DNA from: Agrobacterium rosae
GTDB taxonomy: Bacteria > Pseudomonadota > Alphaproteobacteria > Rhizobiales > Rhizobiaceae
Assembly (NCBI RefSeq): GCF_002915175.1
Contig: NZ_NXEJ01000003.1
Span: forward strand, 1 to 64,000
Direction: 5' to 3'
DNA length: 64,000 bases
The position numbers and the translations under genes were made by a program. Shown here in pieces: positions 26,780 through 35,220 of this stretch (positions within the stretch are counted from its first letter, which is position 1; each line of letters starts with the position of its first letter). Below the pieces are notes generated by a model. It made no database searches, had not been told where the DNA came from, and saw nothing but the letters and a program-made list of their open reading frames with translations.

Positions 26780-26816
26780 TTTGGATGTTGGGAGTTCGAA
26801 TCCCTTCAAGGCAGCC
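26780..26816 (+). other. tRNA-like 3' fragment
   Basis: GGGA-GTTCGAA-TCCC (26790-26804) is a T-arm-like hairpin with the invariant TTCGAA loop. It is followed by TTCAAGGCAGCC in the place of an acceptor 3' strand. No D arm or anticodon arm precedes it, so this is a fragment at most. Such 3' ends are left by elements that integrate in tRNA genes. The coding relic at 26886 lies 70 nt further on, as the related relic at 230 lies just after tRNA-fMet. Confidence 0.4.
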
Positions 26817-26885
26817 GATTTTTGCAAGTCTCCGTGCGCTCAGGCCCCTATAACAAAAAAAATCAATAGATCTCAACATTTAAAG

Positions 26886-27018
26886 GATGCAGAATATCAA
26901 GCCCCTCACGATACCCGTCCAGGAGATGTTTGCGGCCCAGTATACCTCTCCTGATGTCTATGTGAGCGTCACCCGATGTTATATATCGGCAGCAGTTTCC
27001 TTTTTTGGTAGTCGACTA
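26886..27018 (+). pseudogene. Short coding relic, paralogous to 230-421
   Basis: A frame starting ATG at 26887 reads MQNIKPLTIPVQEMFAAQ and stays open to 27114, but its end runs into the photolyase gene on the other strand. The first 53 nt are about 75% identical to 229-281, and the peptide matches in N, K, LT, VQE and FA positions. No family recognised. The part before 27018 is free of other genes. Confidence 0.35.
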
Positions 27019-28542
27019 TCATTGGAGTTGGGACAAGAACTTCGCAGCCTGTTGTCTGATTCCTCCTTTGACCCCGTCATCCATTTTAGACCATGTGGCG
27101 TAGGGTTGAGCTAAGCGAGGGTTTCCGGCTAATCTTGCCTTGTTGCGTGCAAGGAAATCCCAGTACAGCGCATTAAATGGACAGGCTCTGACGCCGACCC
27201 GCTGTTTCGGATCGAAGTGGCAGGTCGAACAATAATCGGACATGCGGTTGATGTAATTGCCGCTTGCCGCGTATGGTTTGGTCCCGAGAAATCCGCCATC
27301 CGCGAATTGGCTCATGCCGATCACATTGGGTAGTTCGACCCATTCGTACGCGTCGGCGTAAACCTCCAGGTACCAAGTGTGGACTGCCTTTGGATCTATC
27401 CCCGCGATCAAGGCAAAATTACCAGTTATCATCAACCGTTGAATATGATGGGCGTAGGCATGGTCGATCGTTTCCGTGATGACTGTCGCCAGACAATTCA
27501 TCTCAGTCTTACCCGACCAGTAGAAGTCAGGGAGAGGTCGCGTATTGTCGAAAAAATTGCTTTCGACGTAATCAGGGCCAGCCAACCAGTAGATACCGCG
27601 CATGTACTCTCGCCAGCCAATGATCTGGCGAATAAAGCCTTCAACCGCATTGAGCGGTGCAGTGCCATCGAAATAGGCTCGCTCTGCGGCTCGAGAGACT
27701 TCGAGAGCGTCCAGGAGGCCGATGTTAATGTAGAATGACAGCAGCGAGTGGTTAAGGTTGGAATCCTCTTGCAGCATCGCATCCTGCGTTGCGCCAAAGT
27801 TGGGAAGAAAATCATCGACAAACGATTGCAGCACGCGCTCTGCATCTGATCGCGTGACCGCAAAGCCGAACTTGTCGAGCCTACCAAAATTGCCGGGGAA
27901 TAGCCGGGCGACTGTCTCTATAACCTCGCGGGTTGTCGCGTCTGGTGGGAAAGAGCGATTTTGTGGGCGGAAGAGATCAGGGCGTGCAGGGTTGCGGTTT
28001 TCCGCGTCAAAGTTCCAGCGTCCTCCGATGGGATCATCGCCGTTCATCAACAAGCCGGTCTTACTGCGCATATCGCGATAGAAATATTCCATCGTCAGCG
28101 TCTTGCGGCCACCAGCCCAGTTCGCGAACTCATCGTGTGTGCACAAGAATCTATCATCAGGTCGAACCTCGACGTCAATACCCAGACAGGTTTTCCAGGA
28201 CTCGATTTCGGCCCGAACACGCCATTCTCCCGCTTCGGTAATTCGGACCGAAACGGGCTTGACCCTCGAGATTGCCCGCTTCAACTCGCCAGAAAATGAA
28301 CCCGCATTATCCTTGTCGTCAATGCGGGTATAAATAACCTGATATCCATCGGCTCGAAGCTCATCGGCAAAATGGCGCATTGCCGAAAATACGAAGGCCA
28401 GCTTTTGTTTATGATGACCGACATAAGTCGCCTCCGTCATCACCTCACACAGCAGTATCGTATCCTTCTCCTTTTTAGCACCAACAAGCGATGAAATGTG
28501 TGGTGACAACTGATCGCCAAGAATGAAGATCAACCTCGTCAT
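27019..28542 (-). CDS. phrB: Fe-S (6-4) photolyase PhrB, FeS-BCP family
   Basis: 507 residues, the same length as Agrobacterium PhrB. It repairs (6-4) UV lesions in DNA with FAD and a lumazine antenna, and carries a 4Fe-4S cluster. The cluster cysteines are at 350 (TEMNCLAT), 438 and 441 (YCSTCHFD) and 454 (RACPFN), exactly the known PhrB positions. The N-terminal Rossmann part starts with LIFILGDQLS, and the FAD-domain motif GWREYMRG is near 309. It is a single gene flanked by a relic and an ABC exporter. Confidence 0.96.
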   Translation of the reverse strand: MTRLIFILGDQLSPHISSLVGAKKEKDTILLCEVMTEATYVGHHKQKLAFVFSAMRHFADELRADGYQVIYTRIDDKDNAGSFSGELKRAISRVKPVSVRITEAGEWRVRAEIESWKTCLGIDVEVRPDDRFLCTHDEFANWAGGRKTLTMEYFYRDMRSKTGLLMNGDDPIGGRWNFDAENRNPARPDLFRPQNRSFPPDATTREVIETVARLFPGNFGRLDKFGFAVTRSDAERVLQSFVDDFLPNFGATQDAMLQEDSNLNHSLLSFYINIGLLDALEVSRAAERAYFDGTAPLNAVEGFIRQIIGWREYMRGIYWLAGPDYVESNFFDNTRPLPDFYWSGKTEMNCLATVITETIDHAYAHHIQRLMITGNFALIAGIDPKAVHTWYLEVYADAYEWVELPNVIGMSQFADGGFLGTKPYAASGNYINRMSDYCSTCHFDPKQRVGVRACPFNALYWDFLARNKARLAGNPRLAQPYATWSKMDDGVKGGIRQQAAKFLSQLQ

Positions 28543-28594
28543 TGAAGGCTTTCCCCAACGCGATGGTTTTCAATGGCCCGGCACGTTCGGCATG

Positions 28595-30502
28595 TCATTG
28601 CGATCTCCCTGAATTCTTGCGGGAGCGTCCGCGTTTTATCAGCCGTGACAGGGTATTGCCTTTTCGATTTTTCTGCATCAAACCGACATCGCTAACGAGT
28701 TTGGCGCCGCCTTCTCGTTTTTCCAACGTAATCTTTCTGGTGTGAAAAGCTTCGAGTTCTACACGGTGCGCCACGCTTAATACGGTCGCGTCGGGCAACT
28801 CTTCAATGAGCATTCCCATGATTTTGTCTTGCGTTTTTTCATCGAGCGCGGAAGTCGCTTCATCCAAAACGATAATATTCGGCTTATGGAGCAGAAGCCG
28901 TGCAAAGGCGAGACGCTGCTTCTCACCACCTGACAAGGTGTGATCCCATGGTGCGTCCTCTTCGATCTTTTCGTTGAGCTGGCCTAAACCAACCTTTTCC
29001 AGCGCAGCGTGGATTTCCTGTTCCGTCCAGCTGTCGGCAGGGCGGGGATAGGACACGGCACGGCGGAGTGTCCCGGTCGGAATGTAAGGTTTTTGCGGCA
29101 GCATGAACAATTGATGTTCGGGATGAAAATTGACACTGCCACCTCCCCATGGCCACAATCCAGCAATGGCGCGCACCAGAGTGCTTTTGCCAGAACCAGA
29201 CTCTCCAGCAACCAAAACTCGCTCACCCGGCTCGATCTGAACCTCTGTCTCCTTCACGACCGCAGTTCCATCGCCAAGCGAGACCGAGAGATCGTTAAGG
29301 CTGAGCATCGTGGCACCCGTCGTTTCGCCGCGTTTGATCCGCCCTACGTCTTCGCTCTTCTCCGCATGTTCAAGCCCGTCCAGCGACGTCATCAACGATG
29401 CCACACGTCGTGCGCAGGCGTTCCAGTCTGCAAGACGCGGGTAATTATCAACTAGCCATCCAAATGCTCCCTGAACGATTGTAAAGGCGGACGCGGCCTG
29501 CATGACTTGACCCAAGGACATGCTTCCATCCAGGAATTTGGGAGCGCAGAGCAGGACTGGCACGACTGGGGCAATCAACATCGAACTGTGAGATACCAAT
29601 GTGGTGCGCATATATTGGTTCGAAAGCAATCTCCATTGCTTTCGGACATTGGCGAACCTGCGATCGAGGTCTTCGCGCTCCTCTTCTTCACCACCAAGCA
29701 AGGCGATGCTTTCGCCGTTTTCGCGGACGCGTGTCAGCGTATATCGAAACTCGGCTTCCACCTGGTTTTTGGTCTCGGAAACGCGTACGAAATTCCGCCC
29801 GATGAAGGCAATCGAGCTCGACGTAATGGTCGCGTATATGACGGCGGCGATGACGAGAAACCCTGGGATCGTTACGACCGTTCCGGCAATCGGCAGGGTC
29901 AGTGCACCGCCGATCGTCCAAAGTACGACGATGAATGTCGAGGCAGAAACGAATGCAGAAATCACACCTGCTGTAAAATCAACGGGTGCTTCCGTGGCAA
30001 TCCGCATATCCTCTGAAATACGGGCTTCCGGGTTTTGGTGGTCGCCCTTGATCAGGTTCAGCTGGTAATACCGGCCGTTATCGAGCCAACGCCCGATCAG
30101 GCCTTTCGTAAGCCATGTGCGCCAACGCCGCTGAATCCTCATGCGCACATAGACCTGTGCGGTAACCAGTGCCACGCTACCCAGAACCAAGGGCGGGAAA
30201 AGAGAACCGAGGTAATAAACATCGGCTGCGTTGCGCTGTTCGATCGCGTCGAACAGGCCCCTGTTCCAAACGTTGATGCCGTATTGGAAGCCTACATTGA
30301 TGCCAATCATGATGAGAAGACCCAGTGAGGCTGCCCAGGCGAAGACATCTCCACCACGACCCCAAAATCCTCTCGCACTGATCCAGAAACGTTTCAGAAG
30401 AAAGGCTTTGCGTGCGTCTTCAACATCTTCAGGGGTGAGCTCATTTTTGCCACTAGAAACCGCGGACGATGGCGCGAGCCCAGAATCCATGTCTACTCCC
30501 AA
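28595..30502 (-). CDS. ABC transporter with fused membrane and ATPase domains (YddA/BacA-related)
   Basis: 635 residues. The membrane domain is of the ABC_membrane_2 (SbmA/BacA, peroxisomal ABCD) type over about 50-340, including an EAE-FRYTLTRVRENGESIALL stretch near 250 that resembles the family's EAA-like motif. The ATPase follows: GESGSGKST, LSGGEKQR and IIVLDEATSALDE. A basic tail ends the protein. Family members move peptides or lipids; the substrate is unknown. It is 52 nt from phrB and probably co-oriented but independent. Confidence 0.88.
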   Translation of the reverse strand: MGVDMDSGLAPSSAVSSGKNELTPEDVEDARKAFLLKRFWISARGFWGRGGDVFAWAASLGLLIMIGINVGFQYGINVWNRGLFDAIEQRNAADVYYLGSLFPPLVLGSVALVTAQVYVRMRIQRRWRTWLTKGLIGRWLDNGRYYQLNLIKGDHQNPEARISEDMRIATEAPVDFTAGVISAFVSASTFIVVLWTIGGALTLPIAGTVVTIPGFLVIAAVIYATITSSSIAFIGRNFVRVSETKNQVEAEFRYTLTRVRENGESIALLGGEEEEREDLDRRFANVRKQWRLLSNQYMRTTLVSHSSMLIAPVVPVLLCAPKFLDGSMSLGQVMQAASAFTIVQGAFGWLVDNYPRLADWNACARRVASLMTSLDGLEHAEKSEDVGRIKRGETTGATMLSLNDLSVSLGDGTAVVKETEVQIEPGERVLVAGESGSGKSTLVRAIAGLWPWGGGSVNFHPEHQLFMLPQKPYIPTGTLRRAVSYPRPADSWTEQEIHAALEKVGLGQLNEKIEEDAPWDHTLSGGEKQRLAFARLLLHKPNIIVLDEATSALDEKTQDKIMGMLIEELPDATVLSVAHRVELEAFHTRKITLEKREGGAKLVSDVGLMQKNRKGNTLSRLIKRGRSRKNSGRSQ

Positions 30503-30703
30503 TCATTTGTATGTCGAGCCTATCGGCTACGATGTCTGCGGTGTTCCGATAGCCGATCGATAGGATGGGCCAGCTGAACTTGTAATCTGTTCTGGTGGCT
30601 ATACGAATGGAATGGTGTTTTGGTTTCCTCTCAGAAGCATCAGAAATACGGAATCATTCCATGGTCATAACGACACAGCTGGATAAGTCATCCGAGAGAA
30701 GTC
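30503..30703. other. Gap with an inverted repeat
   Basis: No gene found in this part of the 690-nt interval. ATCGGCTA (30522-30529) and TAGCCGAT (30550-30557) form an 8-bp inverted repeat 20-55 nt upstream of the ABC exporter start, and could be an operator for it. Confidence 0.4.
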
Positions 30704-30835
30704 TTAAAAACTCATGCAGGCGCAAAAGTGCACCATGAGGTCGTCGTCTTTGGCAGCATCGGCTAGAAATCCCACAGCCGTACGAACCGGGAGAGCAGAT
30801 TGCAACAGGACGCTTAAACGACGTTGATCGGTCAT
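30704..30835 (-). CDS. Hypothetical 43-residue protein
   Basis: The start ATG overlaps the stop of the upstream minus-strand ORF (ATGA at 30832-30835). It reads MTDQRRLSVLLQSALPVR and ends in an unusual CACMSF. Length and overlap fit a small two-gene unit, but an old frameshift of a single gene is equally possible. No family recognised. Confidence 0.3.
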   Translation of the reverse strand: MTDQRRLSVLLQSALPVRTAVGFLADAAKDDDLMVHFCACMSF

Positions 30836-31056
30836 CGAGCCGTTGGAAAGTCATGCATGAACTGGATCAGATATCCTGTTTCAATGTCCTCCTTAGGCAA
30901 CAATATATGAGAGGACGGCAAGCCCACCGCCCGCAAGTCCAGTGCCTTCCCGCGTAGCACGGCAACTTTTTGAAAGACGTCACCCGCGTCTCCGGGCAGT
31001 CTGTCGAATAGCTTAGGACTCCTCGCTTCCTTCAGCTTATCTTTGATCGGACCCAT
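30832..31056 (-). CDS. Hypothetical 74-residue protein
   Basis: The frame MGPIKDKLKEARSPKLFD to QFMHDFPTAR looks protein-like, with mixed charge and no stop-poor low complexity, but has no clear ribosome binding site and no recognised domain. It ends overlapping the 43-residue ORF by four bases. Both may be remnants of a larger gene. Confidence 0.35.
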   Translation of the reverse strand: MGPIKDKLKEARSPKLFDRLPGDAGDVFQKVAVLRGKALDLRAVGLPSSHILLPKEDIETGYLIQFMHDFPTAR

Positions 31057-31192
31057 GTTTTGAGCGCATAGCCGACTTGAGACCTTGTGTCTTATCGACG
31101 GGCGGCCAAGGGGCTATATTCCAATCATCGAAACGACGTTGGAGCCAGAGCAAGGTTGCTGGCGTCAAGAGACCTCACGAAAGGGATCAATC

Positions 31193-31339
31193 ATGAACGT
31201 AGCACGCTCCTTCAACAACTGGCGCAAGTACCGTCAGACCGTTACCGAACTCGGCCGCATGAGCTCGCGCGAACTGCACGACCTCGGTATCAATCGCGCC
31301 GACATCCACAGCGTTGCTCGCCAGTCGGTCGCTCGCTAA
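31193..31339 (+). CDS. DUF1127 small protein
   Basis: 48 residues, very Arg-rich. The DUF1127 core is clear: NNWRKYRQTVTELGRMSSRELHDLGINRADI. In Agrobacterium and Sinorhizobium such proteins influence phosphate and carbon metabolism or RNA turnover, and several are abundant. GAAAGGGA lies 7 nt before the ATG. A strong intrinsic terminator follows the gene, so it is a single-gene unit. An upstream in-frame start at 31085 lacks family similarity. Confidence 0.92.
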   Translation: MNVARSFNNWRKYRQTVTELGRMSSRELHDLGINRADIHSVARQSVAR

Positions 31340-31370
31340 TCAACTGACCCAAGCTGTCTTGAATGACATT

Positions 31371-31397
31371 ACGCCCGCCGACGACGCGGGCGTTTTT
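31371..31397 (+). terminator. Intrinsic terminator of the DUF1127 gene
   Basis: ACGCCCGC (31371-31378) and GCGGGCGT (31386-31393) form an 8-bp stem with a 7-nt loop, followed by TTTTT. It lies 32 nt past the stop codon. Confidence 0.9.
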
Positions 31398-31525
31398 GTG
31401 TGTGGTCGCCACTAGGCACTGTGCTGGAGATCGCTCTCATCAGAAACAAGGCGTGCGTTTTTCGCATAACTGTGCTGCAGTAAAGTCTATTTAATGTGCT
31501 GCGAAAATAGGTATCTTGGTTTTCA

Positions 31526-31554
31526 TTGAAGCGTTGCACATCCTCCCGCATAGC
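31526..31554 (+). promoter_or_regulatory. Candidate promoter of the sRNA
   Basis: TTGAAG (31526-31531), a 17-nt spacer and CATAGC (31549-31554) resemble a housekeeping promoter. The start would be near 31561, just before the first hairpin of the sRNA at 31563. Confidence 0.5.
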
Positions 31555-31560
31555 TTCAAG

Positions 31561-31680
31561 TTCAGACGGCCCAATCCTCCTCCCAAGGGATGTCTGTGGT
31601 AACAGCGGCACTCCTCCTCCCAGTCGCTGTTCGGTTATTTTCTGAAAGCCTGCCGCACCCCCTCCCGCGGCAGGCTTTTT
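31561..31680 (+). ncRNA. Trans-acting sRNA with three anti-Shine-Dalgarno loops (alpha-r14/NfeR1-like)
   Basis: Three successive hairpins each expose a CU-rich loop. Hairpin 1 is CAGAC (31563) to GTCTG (31596) with loop AATCCTCCTCCCAA. Hairpin 2 is AACAGCG (31601) to CGCTGTT (31631) with loop ACTCCTCCTCCCA. Hairpin 3 is AGCCTGCCGC (31647) to GCGGCAGGCT (31676) with loop ACCCCCTCCC, followed by TTTTT. Length about 120 nt. The architecture is that of the rhizobial alpha-r14 family, which silences transporter mRNAs by covering their ribosome binding sites. Assignment rests on structure and loops, not on a full alignment. Confidence 0.82.
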
Positions 31681-31991
31681 CGTTTTGCATACTTGCTGAT
31701 CGGAGCTCGGAAGCTAGCTGCGGTTTTCGTCCGCTTTCCTCAGTGTTAAGGGGCGACAGGGTGATGCCTATGTGCCGAGCCGGCTGTCTGAACGGGGTCA
31801 CCGAGGCGAGTAGGGTCACTGCAATCTTCAGGATTATGTCGATGTCTGAGTTCGACCGTGGCGGATCTGCCACTTCCTGCAAAACGCCGTCTAAAGGTTT
31901 GATGACTGGCACGGTAAGGAGCTATTCGATGAAAGAGACGCGTTCGCAGTTTCAGCGTCTCAGGGAAGCAGCATTTGATCGGTTAATTCAC
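31681..31991. other. Gap after the sRNA
   Basis: 311 bases. A plus-strand frame crosses it but begins inside the sRNA and has no ribosome binding site. I see no gene or hairpin to report. Confidence 0.5.
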
Positions 31992-33074
31992 TCACATCCT
32001 TAGACCATCGCTTCCGAAGAAATGCAGGTTTGCGTTATCGAACGTCAGCATGATCTCATCTCCCTTTCGAGGAGATGAGACGCCGGGCAGTTTCGCTGCG
32101 ACAGATGCCGAGCCACCGACATCGAGATAAACGATGGTGACTTCGCCCAGCTTTTCGCTGTGGACGACCTTGCCCCTAATTCTCGCAGTCTCTGCGGTCG
32201 CGGGATAAAGATGTTCGGCCCGGATACCGGCGCTAATATCCGAATTGTCTGCAATAGATACCAGGTCCCTACGGTCCGTTACATCGATGATATTGCCCGA
32301 GATGGCTATTTCAGCACGACCGTCTTTCTTCTGTAGCTTTGCCGTAACGATATTCATCTCCGGCGAACCGATGAAACGTGCAACAAAAAGGTTGTGTGGC
32401 TTATCGTAGAGCTGCATCGGCGAACCAATCTGCTCAATCCGGCCAGCATTGAACACGACGATCCGGTCTGCCAGCGTCATGGCCTCGACCTGATCGTGGG
32501 TGACGTAGATCATCGTTGTATCCGGCATCGCTTCGTGCAGGTTGGCAATTTCCATACGTGTCGCCACCCGCAAGGCCGCATCCAGGTTCGACAGGGGTTC
32601 GTCGAACAGGAATACTTCCGGATCACGTGTGACGGCACGACCGATAGCCACGCGCTGGCGCTGGCCACCCGAAAGGTTCTTCGGGCGGCGGTCCAAATAG
32701 GGCATGAGTTGCAACATCTCAGCAGCGCGGCGGACGCGTGTGTCGATTTCGGCTTTTGCCATGCCGCTGACCTTCAAGCCGAAGGCCATGTTGTCGTAAA
32801 CCGACATGTGCGGATATAGCGCGTAGGACTGGAAAACCATGGCGATGCCACGTTCGCCAGGCGGAACATCGTTGACGACAGTGTCGCCGATCTTCAACGT
32901 TCCAGATGTGATTTCTTCAAGACCTGCAATGATGCGCAGCATCGTGGATTTACCGCAGCCAGAGGGCCCGACGAATACGACGAACTCCCCTTTGGCGATG
33001 TCGAGATCTACGCCGTGAAGCACCGAAACGGCACCAAACGACTTTTTGATCTGCTGTAACGAAATTCCAGACAT
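31992..33074 (-). CDS. ABC transporter ATPase, UgpC/MalK type
   Basis: 360 residues from ATG 33074; the frame extends 49 codons upstream without family similarity. Walker A is GPSGCGKST, the signature LSGGQRQR, Walker B LFDEPLSNLDA and the switch VTHDQVEA. A C-terminal TOBE/MalK regulatory domain follows 240. It is the last gene of the operon 37983 to 31992 and powers the sugar-acid importer encoded there. Confidence 0.93.
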   Translation of the reverse strand: MSGISLQQIKKSFGAVSVLHGVDLDIAKGEFVVFVGPSGCGKSTMLRIIAGLEEITSGTLKIGDTVVNDVPPGERGIAMVFQSYALYPHMSVYDNMAFGLKVSGMAKAEIDTRVRRAAEMLQLMPYLDRRPKNLSGGQRQRVAIGRAVTRDPEVFLFDEPLSNLDAALRVATRMEIANLHEAMPDTTMIYVTHDQVEAMTLADRIVVFNAGRIEQIGSPMQLYDKPHNLFVARFIGSPEMNIVTAKLQKKDGRAEIAISGNIIDVTDRRDLVSIADNSDISAGIRAEHLYPATAETARIRGKVVHSEKLGEVTIVYLDVGGSASVAAKLPGVSSPRKGDEIMLTFDNANLHFFGSDGLRM

Positions 33075-33094
33075 GATTTTCCTCCCGTTACTCT

Positions 33095-33838
33095 TTACAG
33101 ACCCGTGGCGGACTGAGCCGCGCGCCACTCTTCGTATTCGGCGCGTACTTCGTCCTTGAGGGGGTAATATTTGCGCAGATCGCCACCCTGCGAGAGGCGA
33201 AGGCGAGAGAAGTCTTCCCACTCCGCATGTTCGCTCGCGATCTTCAGCGCCTGCTCGGCAAATTTTATGGGCACGACAATCGCGCCATCATCATCCGCAA
33301 CAATGATATCGCCTGGCATGACGAGCGTACCGCCGCAGGCGATGGGAACGTTTACGGCGTGTGGAAACAGACTTGTCTGCGTATGGAAATTGGGGGTGGA
33401 GCCACGGGTCCACATCGGCAGGCCAATGTCGCGCGCCCTACGGGTGTCGCGAATACAGCCATCCACAATGACGCCAGCACCACCGCGGCCCTGCAGATAG
33501 GTGATCATCATTTCCCCGAAAACGCCGCTGCGCATATCGCCCCGCGCATCGACCACCACGACATCGCCTTCTTCGACCTGGTATAGAACCTGCCGGTGCA
33601 TCTGCGCTTCTGGGTTGCCGTACTCATCGACGTCATAAACGTCTTCGCGCTTGGGAAGAAACTGCAAGGTCAGCGCAGGACCGGCAATCGTCTTGCCGGG
33701 AGAAACGGAAACAGGTCCGCAAATATGCGCATCTCGAATGCCGATTTTACTCATTTCACCGCTCAGCGTCGCAGTGCCGACTTCGGCAAGCGCCCGGATC
33801 AGGTCTTTGGAAGGGCGGACAATTGTCGGTATCTTCAT
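33095..33838 (-). CDS. RraA-like aldolase/demethylmenaquinone methyltransferase family protein
   Basis: 247 residues. The RraA fold signature GVIVDGCIRDTRRARDIGLPMW lies near 130-150, including the Arg-Asp pair that binds pyruvate and metal in hydroxy-oxoacid aldolases. Many proteins of this family in sugar-acid clusters act as aldolases or decarboxylases rather than RNase E regulators. The context with a mannonate dehydratase-like enzyme supports such a catabolic role. Confidence 0.85.
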   Translation of the reverse strand: MKIPTIVRPSKDLIRALAEVGTATLSGEMSKIGIRDAHICGPVSVSPGKTIAGPALTLQFLPKREDVYDVDEYGNPEAQMHRQVLYQVEEGDVVVVDARGDMRSGVFGEMMITYLQGRGGAGVIVDGCIRDTRRARDIGLPMWTRGSTPNFHTQTSLFPHAVNVPIACGGTLVMPGDIIVADDDGAIVVPIKFAEQALKIASEHAEWEDFSRLRLSQGGDLRKYYPLKDEVRAEYEEWRAAQSATGL

Positions 33839-33872
33839 GGGAGATCCTGCATCTTTAAAGAGGGTTGGGAGC

Positions 33873-33896
33873 CGGGCAGGGACATATCTCTGCCCG
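33873..33896 (-). terminator. Intercistronic hairpin after the binding-protein gene
   Basis: CGGGCAG (33873-33879) and CTGCCCG (33890-33896) form a 7-bp stem between the binding-protein stop and the RraA-like start. Such hairpins often stabilise binding-protein mRNA and reduce read-through to the next genes. Confidence 0.5.
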
Positions 33897-33907
33897 ACGA
33901 TCAGTGA

Positions 33908-35191
33908 CTACTTCTTTGCAGAAGCCAGCTTTTCGACTTCGGCCTGCGCCCAGGCTGCGGCATCCTGCGGAGACTTGCCGTCAACGATCATCTGCTGCAC
34001 GGATGAGGAGAGGATCTTGGCGGTATAGACCTGCGATGCGAGCGGGGTCGGGGCACCCTTGAAGCCGATTGTTAGGCCATCTGTTGCAAGCTTGTCGAAG
34101 TTTGCGAAGGATGGATTGTCCTTGAAGAGCGGCATGGACTTTGCCAGTGCCGGGAAGATCGGATACCAGCGGCCACCGGTGGTCTGGATCAGCTTCTCGT
34201 AGTTCTCAGACTGGAAGAAATACTGGATCCATTCCTTGGCAAGCGCTTCCTGCTTCGTCTGGCTGCTGACCAGCCAGGAGAAAGAGCCGAGAAGCGTTGC
34301 GGACCGTCCCTTTTCGCCCGGGCCCTTCGGAATGTTGATCAGAACCGAGTTTTCGAGCAGCTTCTTGTCGTTTTCGACCATCCAGGAATAGACGCTTGGC
34401 GGGTTCATGATGAATGCGGCGCGCCCTGTCTGGTAGGCCGTGTTGTTGCCGCCGTCGTCCCATGTCACGACGTTACGGGGAATAGTACCTTCCTCATACA
34501 TGTCCTTGATGAATTGGTATGCGGCCACCGTTTCGGGAGAATTCCATGTCACGCTTTTGCTGTCTTCGGAGAACATCGCGCCACCAAACGACCAGAACAG
34601 CATGCGAAGCTGCGATTCAGCATCGTTTGCATTGGAAAGTGGAATACCAAGACCGACATATTGTGGGTTTTTCTTGATGATAGCCTGGCTGACCTTGCGC
34701 AGGTCTTCCCAGGTTTCGGGAACCGGCAAGCCGGTTTCCCCGATCAGGTCCTTGCGTGCGAACATCGGCACAAGGTCGATTTCAATCGGAACGGAGTGCG
34801 CGTGACCCTCATAGATGGCCTGCGGAACCATGCTTTCATAAACCCCGCCGTCACGGGCGCGCATGGATGCGAGAATATCATCGACAGGCTTGGTCAAACC
34901 GCTTTGCGCATAATATTGCGAATTCTGGCCGAGTTGCATGAAGGCGTCTGGTGCAGCTTTGCCTTCGAAGGCAGAGGCCAGACGTTCGGTCAGGACGTTT
35001 GCGGGAACGACGACATATTGGACGTCGATGCCCTTTGCTTTACCGAAGTCTTTCGCCATCTGGCCCATCAGCGCGTCGGCGTCCTTGTTGAAGGCTTGCA
35101 GGCCCCAAACCGTGAGATCTGCTGCATTGGCTGCCGTAGCGGCGCATAGCGCTAGTACGGACGCCATCAATGTCGTCTTAAATTTTATCAT
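33908..35191 (-). CDS. ABC sugar-binding protein
   Basis: 427 residues with a signal peptide (TLMASVLALCAATAANA). Family 1 sugar-binding protein of the UgpB/MalE type. The GRAAFIMNPPS segment near 255-265 is typical. The neighbours (mannonate dehydratase-like, RraA-like) suggest a hexuronate or uronide as ligand. It is the fourth gene of the operon. Confidence 0.9.
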   Translation of the reverse strand: MIKFKTTLMASVLALCAATAANAADLTVWGLQAFNKDADALMGQMAKDFGKAKGIDVQYVVVPANVLTERLASAFEGKAAPDAFMQLGQNSQYYAQSGLTKPVDDILASMRARDGGVYESMVPQAIYEGHAHSVPIEIDLVPMFARKDLIGETGLPVPETWEDLRKVSQAIIKKNPQYVGLGIPLSNANDAESQLRMLFWSFGGAMFSEDSKSVTWNSPETVAAYQFIKDMYEEGTIPRNVVTWDDGGNNTAYQTGRAAFIMNPPSVYSWMVENDKKLLENSVLINIPKGPGEKGRSATLLGSFSWLVSSQTKQEALAKEWIQYFFQSENYEKLIQTTGGRWYPIFPALAKSMPLFKDNPSFANFDKLATDGLTIGFKGAPTPLASQVYTAKILSSSVQQMIVDGKSPQDAAAWAQAEVEKLASAKK

Positions 35192-35220
35192 GTCATGTCC
35201 TCCTCAGGTTGATAAAAGTC

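Noticed and set aside
31590-32003. 137-codon plus-strand frame
   Set aside because: It begins inside the sRNA hairpins, has no ribosome binding site and runs into the ATPase gene end.
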